DNA of 64,000 nucleotides, taken from positions 3,560,501 to 3,624,500 of the forward strand of contig NZ_CP047045.1 of NCBI RefSeq assembly GCF_009792355.1. Reading direction: 5' to 3'. The notes under the pieces are model-generated. The model saw only the letters and a program-made list of their open reading frames with translations, did no database searches and was not told where the DNA came from. Within the stretch, counting starts at the first letter, position 1. Every line of letters starts with the position of its first letter. Both the position numbers and the translations under genes were made by a program. Positions 25,854-34,162 of this stretch are shown piece by piece. The DNA comes from Terricaulis silvestris. GTDB taxonomy: Bacteria > Pseudomonadota > Alphaproteobacteria > Caulobacterales > Aquidulcibacteraceae.

Positions 25854-26140
25854 GCAAGCTCCGCGTCCGCCTCACGCCCGCCGGCGGCGCCGACCGTATC
25901 GACGGCCGCGCCCAAGACGCTGACGGAAACACCTACTTGAAGGCGCGCGTCCGCGCCGCGCCCGAGAACAACGAAGCCAACCGAGCGCTAGAAGCGCTGA
26001 TCGCCAAGGCGTTCGGCGTGCCGAAGAGCAAAGTCACCGTGTCACGTGGTCAAACTGCGCGACTCAAAGTGCTAGAGATCGACGGCACCGGCGACGCCGA
26101 GATCGCCGCGTTCGTCGCCAAGTACGAGGGAAAGTCATGA
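25811..26140 (+). CDS. DUF167 (YggU) family protein
   Basis: A small basic protein with the DUF167 pattern: [44 protein letters not shown] and [16 protein letters not shown]. The start is unclear. GTG 25811 lies inside yggT and gives a non-family extension. The family N-terminus (SKLRVRLTP) begins at the yggT stop, where only CTG (25850, reading CTGA) is available. A CTG start coupled to yggT termination is therefore plausible. The stop overlaps the folD start (ATGA). Molecular function of the family is unknown. Confidence 0.85.
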   Translation: MAPRRADRQRSGALSKLRVRLTPAGGADRIDGRAQDADGNTYLKARVRAAPENNEANRALEALIAKAFGVPKSKVTVSRGQTARLKVLEIDGTGDAEIAAFVAKYEGKS

Positions 26141-27027
26141 CCGCCCGCAGCATCGACGGCAAAGCCATCGCCGCCAAAGTCCGCGCCGATGTCGCGGCAG
26201 CGGTGAAGCAGCTCTCCGCTCAACCCGCGCTCGCCGTCGTTCTCACCGGCGACGATCCCGCGAGCCAAGTTTACGTCGCTTCCAAAGGCAAAGCGACGAT
26301 CGAAGCCGGCATGCGCAGCGTCGAAATCCGCCTCCCCGCCGACACGACCGAAGCCGATCTCATTGCCCGCGTCGACGCGCTCTCGCGCGATCCGGACATT
26401 GACGGCATCCTCGTGCAGCTGCCGCTGCCGAAGCACATCAGCGAAGCCAACGTGCTCGCCGTCATCGATCCGTTGAAGGATGTTGACGGCCTGACGGAAG
26501 CCAGCGCCGGCAAACTGGTGCTCGGCAAGCCCGGCTTGCGCCCCTGCACTCCGGTCGGTTGCGTCATCCTCGCAAAAACGGAACGCCCCGATCTCAGCGG
26601 CGCCAACGTCGTCGTCATCGGCCGCTCTATTCTGGTTGGAAAACCGGCGGCGCTGCTCTTCCTCGAACAGAACGCCACCGTCACCATCGCGCACTCCAAG
26701 ACGCGCGATCTCAAAATGGTCTGCCGCGGCGCCGACATTCTGGTCGCCGCGGTCGGCCGCCCCGAAATGGTGCGCGGCGATTGGATTCGCCCCGGCGCCA
26801 TCGTCATCGATGTTGGCACCAACCGCGTGCCTGCCCCCGAGAAAGGCGAAGGCAAGACCAAGCTGGCTGGCGACGTGCACTTTGCTGAGGCCATCGAAGT
26901 CGCCGCCGCCGTCTCTCCCTCTCCAGGCGGGGTCGGGCCGATGACCATCGCCTGTCTGTTGCGCAATACCGTGATCGCCGCCTGCGCTCGGCGCGGCTGG
27001 GACCTTCCCGCCCAACTCGCAGGGTGA
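26137..27027 (+). CDS. folD: Bifunctional methylene-THF dehydrogenase/cyclohydrolase FolD
   Basis: 296 residues with all FolD marks: [15 protein letters not shown] with the YxxxK catalytic pair (Y46, K50), [33 protein letters not shown] (nucleotide-binding) and [16 protein letters not shown] at the C-terminus, although its second Pro-Gly element is written PGGVGPMT as normal. It interconverts 5,10-methylene- and 10-formyl-tetrahydrofolate in one-carbon metabolism. It overlaps the DUF167 gene by 4 bases. Confidence 0.97.
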   Translation: MTARSIDGKAIAAKVRADVAAAVKQLSAQPALAVVLTGDDPASQVYVASKGKATIEAGMRSVEIRLPADTTEADLIARVDALSRDPDIDGILVQLPLPKHISEANVLAVIDPLKDVDGLTEASAGKLVLGKPGLRPCTPVGCVILAKTERPDLSGANVVVIGRSILVGKPAALLFLEQNATVTIAHSKTRDLKMVCRGADILVAAVGRPEMVRGDWIRPGAIVIDVGTNRVPAPEKGEGKTKLAGDVHFAEAIEVAAAVSPSPGGVGPMTIACLLRNTVIAACARRGWDLPAQLAG

Positions 27028-27089
27028 CGCCTGTAACGGCGCCCCACTCGCATCGACGCTAAGTTGCAAGCGGCCCAATGGAGGTCGTC

Positions 27090-27395
27090 ATGCTTCGCTT
27101 CACATCTACAGCCGTCTGCGTCGGGTTCGTCCTCTGTCTCAGCGCGCACGCTGCTCCCGCACAAGCTCGCACCATCCCGCCCATCGCGCTCTCGGAGGAC
27201 GCCGAGTGCTGGTATGGCGAGCTTTACGGCATCACCGGCATCATTTGCCGCGACGACGGTAAACTCTATCGCTGCACCGTCGCGCGCACCGAATGCTGGT
27301 TCGCCATACCACCCGGCCCCTACACGCGCGGCAACGGCTTCAATCCGCTTTCTGATATCGCGGTGTCACCGACTGCGACGCGTACGCGCCGCTAG
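27090..27395 (+). CDS. Small secreted Cys-containing protein, unknown
   Basis: 101 residues. Signal peptide MLRFTSTAVCVGFVLCLSAHAAPAQA, then a short mature part with four Cys (ECWYGELY, IICRDDG, YRCTV, ECWFA) likely forming two disulfides in the periplasm. ATG 27090 has GGAGG 5 bases upstream (27080-27084); an in-frame ATG at 27078 would place that Shine-Dalgarno inside the gene. No family recognised. Confidence 0.65.
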   Translation: MLRFTSTAVCVGFVLCLSAHAAPAQARTIPPIALSEDAECWYGELYGITGIICRDDGKLYRCTVARTECWFAIPPGPYTRGNGFNPLSDIAVSPTATRTRR

Positions 27396-27571
27396 GTCGT
27401 CCTGCTGCGCCTGCGAAACGCGCAAGCCGGCGCCCCTTTAGCGCGCATTGCTGAAACAAAGCTGCGTTCAGGCGGCGTGGACCCGGTTAATTGCGACCCT
27501 CGGCGCTTGTGCGCCCCTAACACCCTCGTTAGCTTCCGGCCCCACATACGAACCCAGGGAGGGGATCGAAC

Positions 27572-29209
27572 GTGGCAAACACATCGAATACTGGCGGCGG
27601 CAAAGTTACGCCTCCGCTCGGGCGCCTGTTCATGCGCAAGAGCGTCGAACAGATGCACGCCGAGCACGCGGGCGGCGAACTGAAGAAGTCGCTCGGCGCG
27701 CTCAACCTCGTTCTGCTCGGCATCGGCTGCATCATCGGCACCGGCATCTTCGTGCTGACCGGCCGCGCCGCCGCCAATTTCGCCGGCCCCGGCATCATGA
27801 TCTCGTTCGTGATCACCGGCTTCCTCTGCGCCTTCGTTGCGCTCGCCTATTCCGAACTGGCCGCGGCGATCCCGGTCTCCGGTTCCGCCTATTCTTACTC
27901 CTACGCCTCCATGGGCGAGTTCGTCGCGTGGATCATGGGTCTACTGCTGTTGCTCGAATACGGCGTCGCCGCTTCGACCGTCGCGGTCGGCTGGTCGGGT
28001 TATGTGGTCAGCCTGCTGCAAGATTTCGGGATACACATACCACCCGCACTGACGGCCGCGCCTGGCGTGATGGCGACCGATGCGGTTACGGGCGCCGAAG
28101 TCGCCGGCATCGTCAATCTGCCAGCGCTCATCGGCATCATCGGCGTCACGTGTCTACTCTCGATCGGCATTTCGGAATCGGCGACGGTCAACAACATCGT
28201 CGTGGCGATCAAAGTCACGGTCGTTGTGGCGTTCATCGTGATCGGCTCGGCCTATGTGAAGCCTGAACTCTGGGACCCGCTGGTGCCGCCACGCGAGCCG
28301 GCGCTTCCCGAAGGCATGTCGCTGTGGGCTCAAATCACCGGCGCGCTCGGTGACGTCATCAGTGGTCAAAACAACGGCAAGTACGGCATCGGCGGCCTGA
28401 TCCAAGGCGCGGCGGTCATCTTCTTCGCCTATATCGGCTTCGAAGCGGTCTCCACCGCGGGCGCTGAATCGAAGAACCCGGCGCGCGATATGCCGATCGG
28501 CATTCTCGGCTCGCTGGCCATCTGCACGGTCCTCTACATCGCCACCTGCGCGGTGCTGGTTGGCATCGTGCCCTACACTGAACTCAACACCCCCGCACCC
28601 ATCGCCACCGCAGTCAACGCCATCGGTCTGCCGTGGTTTGCCTTGCTGGTGAAGCTCGGCGCGGTAGCAGGCCTGACTTCGGTGATGCTGGTGCTGCTCT
28701 ACGGCCAGACGCGCATCTTCTATACGATGTCGCGTGACGGCCTGCTGCCGTCGATCTTCGCCCGTGTAAACAAGAAGACGAAGACGCCGGTGCTCAACAC
28801 GATACTGGTCGGCGCGGTCGCTGCGGGCTTCGCGGGCTTCAAGGGTCTCGACTTCCTGGGCGACATTACCAATGTCGGCACGCTCGTCGCCTTCGGCTTG
28901 ATCTGCATCACGGTGATTTATCTGCGCTTTGCGCGGCCCAACTTGAACCGCCCGTTCAGCATGCCCGGCTGGCTCGCGATCACGATCGCGGCGATGGGCG
29001 CCATCATGTGCTTCATCCTGTTTATGTCGCTGATGTCCAACGAGCACATGCGCCAATTCTTCGGCTGGTATTTGGCCGGCGGCGTCGTGGTCTATTTCAT
29101 CTACGGCATGTGGAACTCGAAGCTCGGCCGCGGCATCACCGTGACCGGCCACGAACCGCAACCCGATCTGGGCGCCACCGGCCAACAGCGCGACGATACC
29201 AACCGGTAA
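27572..29209 (+). CDS. APC-family amino acid permease (cationic amino acid transporter-like)
   Basis: 545 residues with about 12-14 transmembrane segments. GIGCIIGTGIFVLTGRAA is the first-helix APC signature. AYSELAAAIPVSGSAYSYSY follows, FFAYIGFEAVSTAGAESKNP is the substrate-loop signature, and LLYGQTRIFYTMSRDGLLP is typical of the CAT subgroup. It imports amino acids with H+ or by exchange. The GTG start 27572 has GGGAGGGGA upstream. The terminator right after the gene implies a single-gene unit. The preferred substrate cannot be told. Confidence 0.93.
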   Translation: MANTSNTGGGKVTPPLGRLFMRKSVEQMHAEHAGGELKKSLGALNLVLLGIGCIIGTGIFVLTGRAAANFAGPGIMISFVITGFLCAFVALAYSELAAAIPVSGSAYSYSYASMGEFVAWIMGLLLLLEYGVAASTVAVGWSGYVVSLLQDFGIHIPPALTAAPGVMATDAVTGAEVAGIVNLPALIGIIGVTCLLSIGISESATVNNIVVAIKVTVVVAFIVIGSAYVKPELWDPLVPPREPALPEGMSLWAQITGALGDVISGQNNGKYGIGGLIQGAAVIFFAYIGFEAVSTAGAESKNPARDMPIGILGSLAICTVLYIATCAVLVGIVPYTELNTPAPIATAVNAIGLPWFALLVKLGAVAGLTSVMLVLLYGQTRIFYTMSRDGLLPSIFARVNKKTKTPVLNTILVGAVAAGFAGFKGLDFLGDITNVGTLVAFGLICITVIYLRFARPNLNRPFSMPGWLAITIAAMGAIMCFILFMSLMSNEHMRQFFGWYLAGGVVVYFIYGMWNSKLGRGITVTGHEPQPDLGATGQQRDDTNR

Positions 29210-29232
29210 GTTTTCGCGCACAAATCTGCATC

Positions 29233-29267
29233 AACGCCGCTGTCGCAAGACGGCGGCGTTTTTGTTT
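29233..29267 (+). terminator. Rho-independent terminator of the permease gene
   Basis: AACGCCGCTGTC (29233-29244) pairs with GACGGCGGCGTT (29249-29260) through 12 base pairs with one G-U, closed by a GCAA tetraloop and followed by TTTGTTT. It lies 23 bases after the stop. Confidence 0.9.
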
Positions 29268-29913
29268 GCGGGCATGGGTTCGCGTCGTGCGGACTTGAGG
29301 TCCACGAAGATGGGAGTCCGGGGCGCGCGATCCGCGCTGAGTAGTCTCTGTAGGGTGCATCGATCGTCTCCGATCCATGCCGCGCACTTCGCGCACCCCG
29401 GTTGCCGGTCGTTTTTTCCCGGCCTGGGACGAGGAGTTGTAGAACGCTGACGATGGCCAGCTCGCCTCCGCACGGTGCGCTTCCGGGGCTACCCTTCGAA
29501 GGATCTCCCCTTAGGGCTTAGCTCCATTCCCAATTCGCCGGTGCTGAGTGCGGCGCTTCCGTTGCGCTGGGCTTTGCGGTTTCACTCCCCGCAAACAGAA
29601 CCACTCCGACCGTGTCCACACATTCCAAAGTTTCGGACGTCTCAGAAATCTCCCGTGTGCGGACGGACGCACTGTAGGCGCGGAGTCAATTCGGTCGGAT
29701 AGATTGGCGCAAATATTTTCAGGTTGGAGCGCGCGCCTCCGGCGCGCATTGGGCGCTTAAGCCTGAAAGTAAAGGCGTAAAAGATGCGGGCCGGAGGCCC
29801 GCGCTCCAACCTTCTTCGTGCGGAAGTGTTGGATAGAGGGGGCATCTATCCCCGCATTTCTGCGCTGGCCGGCGAGACGCCGGCGCTCCATATCTGAGCT
29901 GAAGGAGCCGCCC
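29268..29913. other. Gene-poor intergenic stretch, 646 bases
   Basis: No reading frame here has coding character on either strand. The first 450 bases lack recognisable repeats and could be decayed sequence. From 29722 a pair of inverted repeats and hairpins begins, and a further hairpin (GCCGGCG...CGCCGGC, about 29868-29885) lies just upstream of phhB. No tRNA, SRP, RNase P or tmRNA signature was recognised. Confidence 0.5.
29722..29811. repeat. Inverted repeat pair with internal GC hairpins
   Basis: GGTTGGAGCGCG (29722-29733) and its exact complement (29800-29811) bracket 66 bases. Each arm carries its own 7-bp hairpin with a triloop: GCGCGCC-TCC-GGCGCGC at 29731-29747 and GCGGGCC-GGA-GGCCCGC at 29787-29803. 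This is a miniature palindromic element of a dispersed intergenic kind. No coding content lies between the arms. Confidence 0.7.
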
Positions 29914-30198
29914 ATGCCTGCATCCAAGATCGGCGCCGACGTCGCCCTCGCCCGGCTTGACAGCTGGCGCGCCGTCGAAGGCCGCGACGCCATCACCAAG
30001 GAATTCCGCTTCAAGGATTTCAACGCCGCCTTCGGCTTCATGGCGCGCGTCGCGCTCTACGCGGAGAAGCAGGATCACCATCCGGAGTGGTTCAACGTTT
30101 ACAATCGCGTCGACGTTACGCTCTCAACGCACGACAGCGGCGGCGTGACGGATAAGGACGTGGCGCTGGCGCACTTTATGGATCAGGTGGCGGGCTAG
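29914..30198 (+). CDS. phhB: 4a-hydroxytetrahydrobiopterin dehydratase (pterin-4a-carbinolamine dehydratase)
   Basis: 94 residues covering the whole PCD/DCoH fold. [19 protein letters not shown] precedes the catalytic [20 protein letters not shown] (H55, H56), with the third His in STHDSGG (H73) and the closing [15 protein letters not shown]. It dehydrates the pterin intermediate of aromatic amino acid hydroxylases. ATG 29914 follows GAAGGAG with 6-base spacing. The first repeat of DUF559 unit 2 begins 1 base after its stop. Confidence 0.95.
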   Translation: MPASKIGADVALARLDSWRAVEGRDAITKEFRFKDFNAAFGFMARVALYAEKQDHHPEWFNVYNRVDVTLSTHDSGGVTDKDVALAHFMDQVAG

Positions 30199-30199
30199 T

Positions 30200-30249
30200 C
30201 CCTCGCCCCGCGCAGCGGGGGAGGGTGTCGCGAAGCGACGGGAGGGGGA
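30200..30249 (+). repeat. Left inverted repeat of DUF559 unit 2
   Basis: Arms CCCTCGCCCCGC and GCGGGGGAGGG form one hairpin around GCA. A second hairpin GTCGC-GAA-GCGAC follows, and the unit ends GGGAGGGGGA. The inverted partner is at 30644-30684. The order of parts equals that of the repeats around unit 1. GGAGGGGG at its end is well placed as the Shine-Dalgarno for GTG 30252. Confidence 0.75.
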
Positions 30250-30251
30250 CA

Positions 30252-30657
30252 GTGAAACATCCTCCAGAGGTGAACCGCGCAAGGCCTGCGCCAAACGCAA
30301 AGCGTCGCAGAGACGGTTTTGTGGGAGCGCTTGCGCCGCAATCAGCTCAACGGTTGGGGCTTTCGCAGACAGGCGCCGCTGGGTGGATATGTTGTGGATT
30401 TTCTTTGCCACAAGCCCGCGCTGATCGTGGAAGTCGATGGCGCCGCGCATGACGACGAAGAGCAGAAAACGTTCGACGCAGCTCGAACAGCGAAGCTTGA
30501 AGAGCTCGGTTACTTGGTTATCCGCGTGAGGGAGCATGTTGTGCGCGACGGCGTGGAGCATGTGCTTGCGTGGGTCGCGAGGGTTGGCGCGCTGGTTTTG
30601 GAAACGAAGTTTGTGCCGGTCTTGCTTCGGAGAATGGATAGCGTCCCCCTCCCTTGA
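30252..30657 (+). pseudogene. DUF559 gene (Vsr-like endonuclease fold), apparent 5' frameshift
   Basis: The core reads cleanly from about 30286: LRQTQSVAETVLWERLRRN, then GFRRQAPLGGYVVDFLC, LIVEVDGAAHDD and LGYLVIRVRE, with the same candidate catalytic D and ExD as the intact copy at 8865. The proper N-terminus lies in another frame from GTG 30252, reading VKHPPEVNRAR against MKHDPDSVSRAR of unit 1. The frames join only if 1 base is removed or 2 added near 30284. A shortened product from TTG 30319 remains possible. The reading frame ends inside the right repeat. Confidence 0.6.
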
Positions 30658-30684
30658 TCCCTCCCCCGCTTTGCGGGGCGAGGG
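30644..30684 (-). repeat. Right inverted repeat of DUF559 unit 2
   Basis: On the minus strand: CCCTCGCCCCGC, AAA, GCGGGGGAGGG, a short ATCAA where the left copy has its second hairpin, then GGGAGGGGGA. Apart from that replacement and the loop it matches the left copy base for base over 33 positions. It ends 3 bases before the stop of the convergent DUF2474 gene. Confidence 0.75.
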
Positions 30685-30687
30685 AAA

Positions 30688-30834
30688 TTAGAGGATCAGC
30701 GCCCGCAGCGCGTATGCCACCGCTGCCACCGCCGCCAAACTCCCGCACCACAGCGCTACGAACCACAGCAAGCGTTTGCCCAGCGGACGCGGGGCTTCGC
30801 CGGGTTCGGGCGGGCCTTCAATGATAGGCGGCAT
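30688..30834 (-). CDS. DUF2474-type small subunit associated with cytochrome bd oxidase
   Basis: 48 residues: a Pro/Glu-rich soluble start (MPPIIEGPPEPGEAPRP) and one transmembrane helix (LLWFVALWCGSLAAVAAVAYAL). Position and size match DUF2474, a CydX-like accessory peptide found after cydB in cyanide-insensitive-type oxidases. The start lies inside cydB (17-base overlap), which implies coupled translation. Confidence 0.8.
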   Translation of the reverse strand: MPPIIEGPPEPGEAPRPLGKRLLWFVALWCGSLAAVAAVAYALRALIL

Positions 30835-31852
30835 CGTCGTCCACCTTGGCGCGGAAGGTCCAATACACATAAGCGGTATACGCGAGGATCAGCGGCAGCA
30901 TTGGCGCTGCGCCCCACAACATGAACTCTAGCGCGTTGTCGGCGGCGGCAGCATCGGCCGGCGTCATCGCGAAAGGCACGATGTAGGGGAAGAGCGACAC
31001 CGCGAGTCCGATGTAGCCGACCGCAAATAAACCCACCGCCAACAGATACGGCGCAATCAGCGGCTCGCCTTTCCAACGGCGCCACAACGCGAAGCACACC
31101 GCGCCGGCGATCAGGGGCAATGGCGCAAGCTTCGCAAACACCGGCCAATCGACGCTTGTCATCGTCAGACCCCAGCGCGCCGTCACGCGCGGATCGACGC
31201 CGAGCGTGGCTAAGCTCACCGCGCCCATCGCCAGCGCCGTCAGCACCGCGAGTTGCTTCACCCAATTGCGCGCGCGCTCGTAGAGTTCGCCGCGCGTCTT
31301 GAACACCATCCAGCAGGCGCCAAGCAGCGCGTATCCAGCGACGAGCGATGCTGCGACCAGCAACGAGAACGGAGTCAGCCAATCCAGCGCGCCGCCTGCG
31401 AACTGACCGTCGGCGCCGATGGACACGCCTTGAATGAAACCGCCTAGCACCAGCCCCTGCGCCACAGCGGCGACGATCGAGCCGGCGGAGAACGCGAACG
31501 TCCACCACTTCTTCCCTGCCCCGCGCCCGTGATGGCGAAACTCAAAGGCGACACCGCGAAAGATCAGCGCGAGCAGCATGAGGTAGATCGGCAAGTACAA
31601 AGCCGGCATCAAAGCCGCGTAGGCTTTCGGAAACGCCGCGAACAAACCGCCGCCGCCGAGCACGAGCCAAGTTTCGTTGCCGTCCCACACCGGCGCGATG
31701 GCGGACTGCATCTGATCGCGCTCGCGCGTATCCTTTGCGAACGGAAAGAGGATGCCGACGCCGAGATCGAAGCCATCGAGCGCCACATAGAGAAACACCG
31801 CGACGGCGATCAGCACCGCCCAGATCATCGAAAGCTCGGCGCCGAAGACCAT
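30818..31852 (-). CDS. cydB: Cytochrome bd-type ubiquinol oxidase subunit II
   Basis: 344 residues, about eight or nine membrane helices. LYVALDGFDLGVGILFPF, the conserved WDGNETWLVLGGGGLFAAFP and AYALMPALYLPI are diagnostic of CydB. It stabilises the haem b595/d site formed with CydA and helps deliver protons. It starts directly after the cydA stop. Subgroup features fit the CioB line. Confidence 0.96.
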   Translation of the reverse strand: MVFGAELSMIWAVLIAVAVFLYVALDGFDLGVGILFPFAKDTRERDQMQSAIAPVWDGNETWLVLGGGGLFAAFPKAYAALMPALYLPIYLMLLALIFRGVAFEFRHHGRGAGKKWWTFAFSAGSIVAAVAQGLVLGGFIQGVSIGADGQFAGGALDWLTPFSLLVAASLVAGYALLGACWMVFKTRGELYERARNWVKQLAVLTALAMGAVSLATLGVDPRVTARWGLTMTSVDWPVFAKLAPLPLIAGAVCFALWRRWKGEPLIAPYLLAVGLFAVGYIGLAVSLFPYIVPFAMTPADAAAADNALEFMLWGAAPMLPLILAYTAYVYWTFRAKVDDDAAYH

Positions 31853-33232
31853 CTAAGCCTCCTTCACGCCGGCGGCGATCGGCGAGCCTGGCGGTTGATC
31901 GGATGTCGGCGGCGCTTCGTCGGTGTCGGGGCCTTTGCCCATCAGCCGCAAAATGTAGAGCGCGCCGGCGCTGAACACGATCGCGTATGTCACGATGAAG
32001 AAGAGCAACGATGTCGCCACCGAAGCAGCGCTCACCGGCGATACAGCGTCCGCGGTGCGCATCACGCCGTACACAACGAACGGCTGGCGCCCGACCTCAG
32101 CGGTGATCCAGCCCGCCAGCACCGCAACGAATCCGCTCGGCGCCGCGAGCACCAACGCGCGGTGATACCAGCGCGACGTATCGAGCCGCTTCAGCGCCCA
32201 CGCGCCGGCGCCCCACACGCCAAGCGCCAGCATCGCCACGCCCATCGCCACCATGACGCGGAAGGCCCAGAACACGATCCAAACCGGCGGGCGGTCTTCG
32301 GGCGCGAACGAGTCGAGGCCGGGTAGGACGTCGTCGGGTCCAGCGTTGTTCACCGCAGAACCGAGGCCAGGCATGGAAAGTTCAAAATGATTGCGCTCCG
32401 CCTCCTCGTCCGGCCAGCCGATCAACACGGTTGGCTGCTGCGTCCGCGTCGTCCACCAACCCTCGAGCGCTGCAACTTTCGCCGGCTGATGCTCACCGGC
32501 GACGACGCCGCTTTCGTGACCGACCATGATCTGCACCGGCGTCACCAGCGCCATCATCAGCACCGCCATCCGCAATGCGACGCGGCTCTCGGCCAACGCT
32601 TTCTTGCTGAGCAATGCGAAGGCCGACGCGCCCGCCACCACCATCGCTGTCGTCAAAAACGCCGCCAGCACCATGTGAGCGAGGCGCGACGGCATCGACG
32701 GATTGAAGATTACTTCGGCAAAATTTGTCGCCACCATCGTGCCGTCTTCGGCGAAGGCGAAGCCTTGCGGCGTTTGCATCCAGCTGTTGGCGGCAAGAAT
32801 CCAGAAGGCGGAGATCAAAGTGCCGATGGCGACCATGCAGGTGGAGAAGAAGTGCAAGCCCGGCCCTACCCGCTTCCAGCCGAACAGCATGATGCCGAGG
32901 AACGAGGCTTCGAGGAAAAACGCGGTCAGCACTTCGTAGGCCAACAGCGGCCCGATGACGCTGCCGACGTGCTCGGAGAAGACGCTCCAATTAGTGCCGA
33001 ACTGGTAGGACATGACGACGCCGGAAACGACGCCCATGCCGAACGAGATCGCGAATATCTTGACCCAGAACAGGTAGAGATTTTTGTAGATCGGCTTTTT
33101 GGTGAAGAGCCAAAGCCCTTCGAGCACGGCGAGAAACGACGCCAACCCGATCGTGAACGACGGGAAGATGATGTGCCAGCCGATCGTGAATGCGAATTGC
33201 AAACGCGACAGCAGCAATGCGTCCCATTCCAT
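31853..33232 (-). CDS. cydA: Cytochrome bd-type ubiquinol oxidase subunit I (CIO type)
   Basis: 459 residues. LLLSRLQFAFTIGWHIIFPSF includes the haem b595/d ligand His20. GMGVVSGVVMSYQFGTNW and AFFLEASFLGIMLFGW follow, with a short quinol loop region (VAALEGWWTTRTQQPTVLIGWPDEEAERN). The total length and short Q-loop fit cyanide-insensitive-type oxidases. It oxidises ubiquinol and reduces O2 to water at the inner membrane. The 113-base gap to the divergent SDR gene holds its promoter; no FNR-type box was seen. Confidence 0.96.
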   Translation of the reverse strand: MEWDALLLSRLQFAFTIGWHIIFPSFTIGLASFLAVLEGLWLFTKKPIYKNLYLFWVKIFAISFGMGVVSGVVMSYQFGTNWSVFSEHVGSVIGPLLAYEVLTAFFLEASFLGIMLFGWKRVGPGLHFFSTCMVAIGTLISAFWILAANSWMQTPQGFAFAEDGTMVATNFAEVIFNPSMPSRLAHMVLAAFLTTAMVVAGASAFALLSKKALAESRVALRMAVLMMALVTPVQIMVGHESGVVAGEHQPAKVAALEGWWTTRTQQPTVLIGWPDEEAERNHFELSMPGLGSAVNNAGPDDVLPGLDSFAPEDRPPVWIVFWAFRVMVAMGVAMLALGVWGAGAWALKRLDTSRWYHRALVLAAPSGFVAVLAGWITAEVGRQPFVVYGVMRTADAVSPVSAASVATSLLFFIVTYAIVFSAGALYILRLMGKGPDTDEAPPTSDQPPGSPIAAGVKEA

Positions 33233-33345
33233 GCGGAAGCCCCTCCGAAGAAGCGCAGCGCCAACTTAGAGCGCGCCGCATCGCGTCGCTACTTGCGATT
33301 TGCCGCGCCGGGGCAGAAAGTCGCGCGACAAAAGTGGAGGACGAC

Positions 33346-34125
33346 ATGGCGGGCCGCGTTCAGGGCAAGAAGGTCTTCATCACCGGTGGCGCGCAAGGCC
33401 TGGGCGCGGCGATGGCGAGCGCTCTCGCGGCGGAAGGCGCCAAGGTTGCGTTGGCTGACATCAACTTCGTCGGCGCGGAGAAAACTGCCGATGACCTCAA
33501 CAAGACGTTCGGCGCTGAGACAGCGACCGCCTACGAACTTGACGTCACCGACGAAGGCCAATGGATCGCAGCGCTCGAAGGCGCCAACGGCGCGATGGGC
33601 GGCATCTCTGGGCTCATCAACAATGCGGGTATCTCATCGCGCGAAGGCGGGATTGAAGAATTGTCGCTCGAGGGCTTCCGGCGGCTGATGAGCGTGAACG
33701 TGGACTCTGTATTCCTCGGCGCCAAGCACGGCATCAAGTACCTGGCCAAGAACCAGCCGGGCTCGATCGTGAACATCAGCTCGATCGCGGGGCTGATCGC
33801 GAACCACACCTCCCCCGGCTACAACGCCAGCAAGGCCGCGGTGTGGATGCTGTCGAAGAACATCGCGCTCTATTGCGCCAAGAAGGGCCTCAACGTGCGC
33901 TCCAACTCGGTGCACCCGACCTTCATCGACACGCCCATTCTCGATCCGATCCGCGGCATGTTCGGCAAGGAAGAGGCCGAGGCAAAGCTTGGCCGCCAGG
34001 TGCCGATGGGCCGGATCGGCAAGCCGGAGGAGATCGGCGCGACGGCTGTCTTTCTCATTTCAGACGAAAGCAGCTTCATCACCGGCGCGGAAATCAAAGT
34101 GGACGGCGGCATTTCGGCGATGTGA
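33346..34125 (+). CDS. Short-chain dehydrogenase/reductase
   Basis: 259 residues. The cofactor motif is VFITGGAQGLGAAM and ADIN suggests NAD(H). NNAGISS, the catalytic Ser of NISSIAG and the YNASK (Tyr and Lys) are all present. The ending FLISDESSFITGAEIKVDGG is a standard SDR C-terminus. ATG 33346 is preceded by GTGGAGGA. The pattern resembles cyclic alcohol/3-hydroxysteroid dehydrogenases, but the substrate is unknown. Confidence 0.92.
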   Translation: MAGRVQGKKVFITGGAQGLGAAMASALAAEGAKVALADINFVGAEKTADDLNKTFGAETATAYELDVTDEGQWIAALEGANGAMGGISGLINNAGISSREGGIEELSLEGFRRLMSVNVDSVFLGAKHGIKYLAKNQPGSIVNISSIAGLIANHTSPGYNASKAAVWMLSKNIALYCAKKGLNVRSNSVHPTFIDTPILDPIRGMFGKEEAEAKLGRQVPMGRIGKPEEIGATAVFLISDESSFITGAEIKVDGGISAM

Positions 34126-34162
34126 CTTGTCCTTGCCGCAATCCCGAACAAGATCAGAGGCC

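Noticed and set aside
29268-29720. A structured non-coding RNA such as SRP RNA, RNase P RNA or 6S RNA
   Set aside because: None of the conserved core sequences of these RNAs could be recognised and no long stem was evident.
33233-33345. An FNR/anaerobox upstream of cydA
   Set aside because: No TTGAT-N4-ATCAA-like sequence occurs in the gap.
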